Part shown: positions 58,753 through 64,000 of the stretch, one piece after another
Layout: each line of letters opens with the position of its first letter
Numbering within the stretch: the first letter of the stretch is position 1
NCBI GenBank assembly: GCA_964398915.1
Contig: CAYNOR010000011.1
Coordinates: 1 to 64,000, forward strand
Source: Tichowtungia sp964398915
Lineage (GTDB): Bacteria; Verrucomicrobiota; Kiritimatiellia; Kiritimatiellales; Tichowtungiaceae
DNA length: 64,000 nt
Direction of reading: 5' to 3'
The notes under the pieces: model-generated
The model's input: the letters and a program-made list of their open reading frames with translations, nothing else
Database searches by the model: none
Told to the model about the DNA's origin: nothing
Made by a program: the position numbers and the translations under genes

Positions 58753-61700
58753 TCATTTTTCTGATTTCACTTCCACTTGAGCGGTCGGGTGCAGTGTGAC
58801 CGGACCGAGCAGACCGGATTCCTGAAGCGGATCATTTTGTTTCCACAGCCGCCAACTGGCGAAGGTCAGGCGTCCGGCCGGACTTGGTTTGCCATCCAGA
58901 ACCCACTGCGGCCAGGCCTTGAGCGTGCGGTCGGGGGTGCGGTCGCTATCCTCGGGCAGTTGCTCGTCGCCGATCATGCGGTTGATCAAGAGGTTGGTGG
59001 CCTGCACTTCGAGCAGGTTGTCTCCGGGTATTACCGCCCCGGTGATGTCCACCCGGAACGGCGGTTTCCAGAGGATGCCGAGATCCTTGCCATTGAGTGA
59101 AACCCGGGCCATCACCTGCACCCGGCCTAAGTCGAGGAACAGCCGCCGGTTCGGTCCGACCATGGCTTCGGGCACGCGCAGCGTTTGGATATAGGTGGCC
59201 GTGCCGGAGTAAAATTTCACACCGGGATCGCTGTGCTGGCTCCAGGAAATCAGCTTTTCCAGCGTAATGCGTTCTGGTCCGCCGCGCTCGGGGTCGAATC
59301 GCACGTCCCACGGGCCGGTCACTTCCACCGGCGGCGAAATTACAGGCACGCTGACCCGCTGCGTCGCGCCGGATGCGGTCGTGACCTCGTATTCGCCCGC
59401 TTCGCGAGATTCCAGCCAGATCCCGCCTTGCGGCTCGCAGTGAATTTGCACGACGGCCTCCGGCGGCAGCGGCCCGGTGAGGAAATTCACGGTCTCCGGA
59501 TCGGTGCCGATCAGGCGATGTGGCTTGCCATCCAGTGAGTAATCGACCTGCAGCGTCTTCACGATGCCGTTCGCCGGGTCTCCGTCCGCCGCCATCCGCG
59601 AGACAAGAATGCCGGTTTCCCCGGCATCAAGGAGGCGCTGCAATTGATCCCGCACATCGCGGGTTCGCGCCGGATCATTGAGCACGCCGTAGCGCGCCAG
59701 ATCGATCTTTGCGCCGCTCGCGTTACGTCCCAGGCGAAGCGTGTCCCCGTCGCGACCTTTCGCGACGAACGGCTCGTCATCGACAGTAAAAGCCACGACA
59801 AGCGTCTTCACGATATTGGGCGCGGGATCGTCGCCAACGGCCAGCGCGGTCACGGGGAAGCTAATGTCGCCGGCATCGACCAGACGCTGAACCTTGGCGG
59901 TCACATCGCGGGTTCGCGCCGGGTCACCCGCACCGTAGTTCGCCTGGCGGACGAGGATTTTTCTGGACGGCTGTGGGACGGCGGAAAGCAATGTCATTCC
60001 CTTGCGGCGAACTTGCACGACGGGATCGTCGGCCCCGGCGCTCTTACGGAAGACAACAAACACCGATCCGCCCGGCCCAAGGGTGAGCGCCACACGCGTG
60101 AGTCCATCCTTCGCCTCATAGACCCCTGCGCGCTCGATGCGTCCGGTTTCCGGCGACCACAGCTCCGGCACCTTGCCAGCCACGCGGAAGGCGCAAGTCG
60201 CTGTGGTCTCAAAGGGCTGACCGTTGGCCACGAAATAGATATCCTCTCCGCCGGTACTGCGGTGAGTGAAACGCCACGGCTGATTGCAGGTGAAGTCGGG
60301 CGGCAGGCCGCGATGATGCAGGAGTTGCTCCGGAGTCATGCCCCACACGACGCGCCCGCGTCCGAACGCATGTTCCTTCACGCTCTGGCCGTCGCAATCG
60401 CCCCAAAGCTCCAGACCCAGCCGGCGGACTTCCTCATCGCACTGCGGGTAGCCGCTCAGGCTTGGTGATTTCAGCGGGCGCGGGCCGAGCACCGTGGCTC
60501 CGGATTCGACGAGTTTCTTCACCTTGCGCAGCAATTGAGGTGTCATCGTCTGCGTATCAGGCAGCACGAGCAGGGAATAGCTCATGCCATCGGGCAGAAC
60601 GATGCGCCCGGCGCGCACGGACATGCGCTTGAGCACGGCGTCGTCCGAGCACTCGTCCCATTTGTAGCCCAGGCGCGGATGGTCACTGAACCGCAGCGGC
60701 GGGGCCTCGGGCTGGAGATAACAGATATCCGCAACAAACACCCCCTGCCGCAGCATGAACTGACAACGAGCCAGATACTCGTGCCACGGGCGCGACTGCT
60801 CCCACCACGTCTGCGTGCGCTCGTAATGCTGGCCCCACGGCCCCATCATCATGCCCGGTTGGTAATCGGCGGCCCACGGCTGCATGGCGTAGCGGTGGAA
60901 GACGATGCGGTTGATCCCCTCGGTAAACGCGCGGTCGCCCACGGCCTTGAGCAGAGCCGGATGAAGCCGCCACCGTTCCTGATCGTCGGCCGTGAAGGCC
61001 TCGGCACCGATGATGCGTCTGCCATAAACGTGTCCCGCCGACGCCATGCCGGTGCAGGTTTCCATACCATCGCCGGCCGGTGTCCAAAATTCCCCCATCG
61101 GTTCTTCCGCCTGACCACCCAATGGAATGGCATCGCACGGGCAACCATAAGCCTCGACCGAGAAGCGTATTCCGGACGTATTGGCCAGTTCCCGGAAACG
61201 CCCAGCGTAATTTTCGATCACCAGATCGGAAACCGTCCGGCGCACATCCCAAAGAAAACGCTCCGAGACTTCGAGGCTGTCCACGACGCGTCCAGTGAAC
61301 ACCGGAAGGAACGGTATTAAATCGTATCCGCGCCGCTGCTGAAATTCCTCCCGCATCCGCGATGTCCAGTTCTGTGACCCGTTCTCCCAACTGTCAATGT
61401 GCGTGGCCACCAGACCCTTGGCCAGGGGTTTCTCCGCGATGCCCGTATCGCTTGCGAGCTTGGCCATCATGCCCGCAAAATGTGCCTCAATCCCGGCCCG
61501 GCCGAGTTTGTCACACTCGAGGCCTCGACCGGACTTTGGTGCGGGCGCGTTTTCCGATCCAGTGCTGGTGTGACCGATTCGCAGGATCGTCCACTTGCCG
61601 GGCGGCACGTTCCAGACCAGGAGCCCGTCCGCAGCCATCTGGGTCGTGAGAGGGATGATGGCCCGCGGGTTGATGATCGCCTGCGGTGTGAGTTCGCCCC

Positions 61701-62328
61701 GGCCGCGTTGATGCCGGGTCACGGTTTTGTTGATCCCCCCAATAACATCCGGAGTCGGCTCGCCCAATCCCCTGTGCTGGAAAGAAGCCTTCGACTCAAT
61801 GCTGGGAATCCGGAAATCGCCGGTTGCTGGAATTGCCTGCACCGCGATATCGCGGTAATAACCGGCGACGGTCCCGGGCTGCGGCAGCACGCCTTCAAAA
61901 CGAAGCGGGCCGGTGATACTGGTTTCGCTCCATGTCACTTCCTGCATCGACTGCTCCGGCTGGACCCATGGCCCGCCGCTGCCGTTCCAACCGGCGTCGT
62001 TATTCATGTTGATTTCCAGGCCCAGTCGTTTCGTTTCGGCGTGAACGTGCCGGAACGCATTACGCCACGGAGTTCCCATGAAATCTACCGGTCCGACCGG
62101 CGTGCCCTGATCCACCTCCATGATCAACGCGCCACCGAGTCCGACGCGCTGCATCGCTTCCAGATCAGCCGTGATGCCGCAGTTCGTGATGTTGCCATTG
62201 AGCCAGAACCAATAAACCCATGGCCGCGCCTCATCCGGCGGGTTTTTAAATCCGGCATCCAGCCCGTCCGCAGAAGCGGCGGGCAACGACGACAATGCGA
62301 GAAGGATCGACAGGAGGATTTTTTTCAT
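58753..62328 (-). CDS. Secreted GH106 alpha-L-rhamnosidase with DUF3395-like repeats
   Basis: 1191 residues with a signal peptide (MKKILLSILLALSSLPAASA). The GH106 opening is FKNPPDEARPWVYWFWLNGNITNCG and ITADLEAMQRVGLGGALIMEVD, with later NMNNDAGWNGSGGPWV and VVATHIDSWE-like (here LVATHIDSWENGSQNW) motifs near the catalytic region. Two repeats of about 85 residues resembling DUF3395 (NYGAGDPARTRDVTAKVQRLVDAG; RYGVLNDPARTRDVRDQLQRLL) interrupt the beta-rich C-terminal part, before the terminal sandwich (TGPWDVRFDPERGGP, NLLEVQATNLLINRMIGDEQLP). GH106 enzymes remove terminal alpha-L-rhamnose. It lies 16 bases downstream of a second GH106 gene. Confidence 0.88.
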   Translation of the reverse strand: MKKILLSILLALSSLPAASADGLDAGFKNPPDEARPWVYWFWLNGNITNCGITADLEAMQRVGLGGALIMEVDQGTPVGPVDFMGTPWRNAFRHVHAETKRLGLEINMNNDAGWNGSGGPWVQPEQSMQEVTWSETSITGPLRFEGVLPQPGTVAGYYRDIAVQAIPATGDFRIPSIESKASFQHRGLGEPTPDVIGGINKTVTRHQRGRGELTPQAIINPRAIIPLTTQMAADGLLVWNVPPGKWTILRIGHTSTGSENAPAPKSGRGLECDKLGRAGIEAHFAGMMAKLASDTGIAEKPLAKGLVATHIDSWENGSQNWTSRMREEFQQRRGYDLIPFLPVFTGRVVDSLEVSERFLWDVRRTVSDLVIENYAGRFRELANTSGIRFSVEAYGCPCDAIPLGGQAEEPMGEFWTPAGDGMETCTGMASAGHVYGRRIIGAEAFTADDQERWRLHPALLKAVGDRAFTEGINRIVFHRYAMQPWAADYQPGMMMGPWGQHYERTQTWWEQSRPWHEYLARCQFMLRQGVFVADICYLQPEAPPLRFSDHPRLGYKWDECSDDAVLKRMSVRAGRIVLPDGMSYSLLVLPDTQTMTPQLLRKVKKLVESGATVLGPRPLKSPSLSGYPQCDEEVRRLGLELWGDCDGQSVKEHAFGRGRVVWGMTPEQLLHHRGLPPDFTCNQPWRFTHRSTGGEDIYFVANGQPFETTATCAFRVAGKVPELWSPETGRIERAGVYEAKDGLTRVALTLGPGGSVFVVFRKSAGADDPVVQVRRKGMTLLSAVPQPSRKILVRQANYGAGDPARTRDVTAKVQRLVDAGDISFPVTALAVGDDPAPNIVKTLVVAFTVDDEPFVAKGRDGDTLRLGRNASGAKIDLARYGVLNDPARTRDVRDQLQRLLDAGETGILVSRMAADGDPANGIVKTLQVDYSLDGKPHRLIGTDPETVNFLTGPLPPEAVVQIHCEPQGGIWLESREAGEYEVTTASGATQRVSVPVISPPVEVTGPWDVRFDPERGGPERITLEKLISWSQHSDPGVKFYSGTATYIQTLRVPEAMVGPNRRLFLDLGRVQVMARVSLNGKDLGILWKPPFRVDITGAVIPGDNLLEVQATNLLINRMIGDEQLPEDSDRTPDRTLKAWPQWVLDGKPSPAGRLTFASWRLWKQNDPLQESGLLGPVTLHPTAQVEVKSEK

Positions 62329-62344
62329 AGCACTTTTTTTGGAT

Positions 62345-64000
62345 TCACTCCGGTTCGCCCTGCCTTCCTTTTGCCTCCGGGATGAAGCGCAGACACACCG
62401 GGCCGATCAAGCCCGATGGACTGAGCGCAGCGGCCCGCGTGAGGGTCGGGAATTTCCATGTCACAAAGGCCACGCGTCCAGACGGGCTGGGCTTACCCTC
62501 CGCCAGCCAATCGGGCCAGCGGGTCGGCCATGTTCCGCCGTTGTAGGGATAGGCGACTTTGGCGGGATCCTCCCACTGCATGTCATCAGGCAGTTGCTCG
62601 TCGCCGATGATACGGTTGGCCCACGGCGTGGCGACCCGCACAACCAAGCGGTTTGCGCCCGCCGGCACCCGTCCGGTCACATCGATGACGAACGGAGGTT
62701 TCCAGAATGTGCCGAGCTTTTTACCGTTCACCTCGACTTCGCACACGACCTGCACGTTGCCGAGGTCGAGGAAGATCGAACCTCCCTGCAGCCATTCCTT
62801 CGGCACGTCAAATCCGGTTTCATACTCCGCAATGCCGGAAAAATACCGGATACCCGTGTCGGCATGAGCAGAGAGAGAACTCAGATGACTAAGAGTGGTT
62901 GTCGGCGGGGCGCCTCGTCCGGCCTGAAAGCGAATCTGCCATGGGCCGCTGATCGGCAATGGAGCGGATACCTCCGGCACCGTAAAGCGCCAACTCTTTC
63001 CCGCCGTCGTGCTCGCCACATAAAGACCAGGCGAATCCGCTCGCGCCTGAATCTTTCCGGCCTTATCACGACCGAGCTGGATCTGGAAAGGCAGGTCGTG
63101 CCCACCGCTCAGTTGGATGCGGTCCGCATCCTGTCCCGAAAAGGAAAACAAACGGTCGCCGACACTGTATTTCACGGTCAGCGTCTTGACCACACCGGGC
63201 GCAGGATCATCGCCATCAGCCAGCCGCGCCACCGGCACGCCGGACTCTCCCTGATTGATGATGTTCTGGAGTTTGGCCGTCACGTTTCGTAACTGCGACA
63301 TATCCGCCGGCGCGCCGTAAACGGCCTCTTCGATTTTGATTTCCGGCCGCGCGGATGCCGCGAGCTGGAGCGGATCGGGATCTGTGCCGGTGAACGTCAG
63401 TGAGCGGTCGCCGACGCGGTATTTCACGGTCAGCGTCTTGACCACACCGGGCGCGGGATCATCGCCATCAGCCAGCCGCGCCACCGGCACGCCGGACCCT
63501 CCCTGGTTGATGATGTTCTGGAGTTTGGCCGTCACGTTTCGCGACCGCGCCGCATCCCCCGGCACGCCGTAGGCGGCCTCTTCGATCTTGATTTCCGGCC
63601 GCGCGGATGCCGCGAGCTGGAGCGGATCGGGATCCGTGCCGGTGAACGTCAGTGAGCGGTCGCCGACACGGTATTTCGCGGTCAGCGTCTTGACCACACC
63701 GGGCGCGGGATCATCGCCATCAGCCAGCCGCGCNNNNNNNNNNNNNNNNNNNNNNNNNNNNNNNNNNNNNNNNNNNNNNNNNNNNNNNNNNNNNNNNNNN
63801 NNNNNNNNNNNNNNNNNNNNNNNNNNNNNNNNNCTCCCTGGTTGATGATGTTCTGGAGTTTGGCCGTCACGTTTCGCGACCGCGCCGCCCCCACCGACAC
63901 GCCGTAGGTGGCCTCTTCGATCTTGATTTCCGGCCGCGCGGACACCGCAAGCTGGAGCGGATCGGGATCCGTACCGGTGAATGTCAGTAAGCGGTCGCCG
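62345..64000 (-). CDS. Second GH106-type glycosidase, 5' part outside the window, with expanded DUF3395-like repeat array
   Basis: Only the C-terminal part is visible. It ends with the same terminal sandwich as its neighbour (SGPWQIRFQAGRGAP, GIRYFSGIAEYETGFDVP, FLDLGNVQVVCEVEVNGKKLG, WANRIIGDEQLPDDM), which places it in GH106. Upstream lies a series of nearly identical 84-residue repeats (YGVPGDAARSRNVTAKLQNIIN, then GVPVARLADGDDPAPGVVKTLTVKY). The array is broken by an assembly gap, so the total number and reading frame beyond 63734 cannot be confirmed. It and the 58753 gene form a two-gene operon 16 bases apart. Confidence 0.78.
   Translation of the reverse strand, partial: RRPLTDIHRYGSRSAPACGVRAAGNQDRRGHLRRVGGGGAVAKRDGQTPEHHQPGXXXXXXXXXXXXXXXXXXXXXXXXXXXXXXXXXXARLADGDDPAPGVVKTLTAKYRVGDRSLTFTGTDPDPLQLAASARPEIKIEEAAYGVPGDAARSRNVTAKLQNIINQGGSGVPVARLADGDDPAPGVVKTLTVKYRVGDRSLTFTGTDPDPLQLAASARPEIKIEEAVYGAPADMSQLRNVTAKLQNIINQGESGVPVARLADGDDPAPGVVKTLTVKYSVGDRLFSFSGQDADRIQLSGGHDLPFQIQLGRDKAGKIQARADSPGLYVASTTAGKSWRFTVPEVSAPLPISGPWQIRFQAGRGAPPTTTLSHLSSLSAHADTGIRYFSGIAEYETGFDVPKEWLQGGSIFLDLGNVQVVCEVEVNGKKLGTFWKPPFVIDVTGRVPAGANRLVVRVATPWANRIIGDEQLPDDMQWEDPAKVAYPYNGGTWPTRWPDWLAEGKPSPSGRVAFVTWKFPTLTRAAALSPSGLIGPVCLRFIPEAKGRQGEPE
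63108..64000 (-). repeat. Tandem repeat array, 252-bp period, coding
   Basis: Equivalent CTCCCTG sites lie at 63247 and 63499, exactly 252 apart (84 codons). The two inner units (about 63331-63582 and from 63583) are almost identical; the last unit before the C-terminus, about 63108-63330, is more diverged. The array continues past both the gap and the window edge. Confidence 0.9.
63734..63833. other. Assembly gap, 100 N, inside the repeat array
   Basis: A run of exactly 100 N, the common placeholder for a gap of unknown size. By comparison with the neighbouring repeat, the missing part should be 17 bases plus a whole number of 252-base units; 17 bases would also restore the reading frame. 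Confidence 0.95.

Noticed and set aside
63682..63945. Apparent frameshift in the second GH106 gene
   Set aside because: The frame change coincides with the 100-N placeholder; replacing it by the 17 bases predicted from the repeat restores the frame.
63108..64000. Possible CRISPR-like or satellite array
   Set aside because: The period is 252 bases, a multiple of three, fully coding, without short conserved repeats separated by unique spacers.
1..64000. tRNA, rRNA or riboswitch genes
   Set aside because: I looked through the spacers and found no cloverleaf, rRNA or known aptamer core; a covariance-model scan would be needed to exclude small RNAs.

Overview
The window looks like a draft-genome scaffold (a 100-N gap lies at 63734-63833) from a polysaccharide-degrading, Gram-negative heterotroph. 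My best guess is the Kiritimatiellota/Verrucomicrobiota neighbourhood. That rests on many very large secreted glycosidases, an AraC-type XylR-like regulator, URO-D-like proteins, GPH-type sugar symporters and GGGGTCAG-ended TnpA_REP-like elements next to ordinary housekeeping genes. No rRNA or tRNA gene is visible, so the assignment is inference.

Left carbohydrate region (1-22.7 kb): a run of secreted sugar-acting proteins on the + strand (a NodB/GH57-like protein with a discoidin domain, two large six-hairpin glycosidases, a GxGYxYP protein). Then comes a - strand operon (TIM-barrel glycosidase, GPH symporter, truncated secreted gene), a URO-D-like gene divergent from a XylR-like regulator, and a rhamnosidase-like six-hairpin glycosidase. 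A TnpA_REP-like element at 12.1-13.2 kb sits at the junction of two truncated genes.

Central housekeeping region (23-31.9 kb): a wrecked Gfo/Idh/MocA gene, a NifA-like GAF/AAA+/Fis activator divergent from gltB, and gltB and gltD (glutamate synthase) separated by a four-helix-bundle gene with its own flanking repeats.

Central accessory region (31.9-36.7 kb): a nucleotidyltransferase plus small partner resembling a toxin-antitoxin module, a scrambled partial second copy of that module, two uncharacterised membrane proteins, a SHOCT protein and a YjdM/PhnA-like protein.

Second core block (36.7-52.6 kb): a polysaccharide flippase, rpsO-pnp with clear terminators, a YgiQ-type radical SAM protein, a PmeII-like restriction-modification pair, an unusual fused E1alpha-E1beta-lipoyl-KAS III protein followed 4 bases later by a SET-domain gene, an RlmI-like methyltransferase, a cytoplasmic GH78-like rhamnosidase and a VF530-family protein. 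The palindrome TTTCCA-N5-TGGAAA recurs between genes from 31.9 to 45 kb.

Right region (52.6-64 kb): an orphan OppC-like permease, a second TnpA_REP-like element, an AT-rich GH116-like glycosidase that looks foreign, and two GH106 rhamnosidases carrying a repeat resembling DUF3395. That repeat is expanded into a tandem array in the second gene, which runs off the window. Two rhamnosidase families (GH78-like and GH106) suggest that the outer regions process rhamnose-containing glycans.
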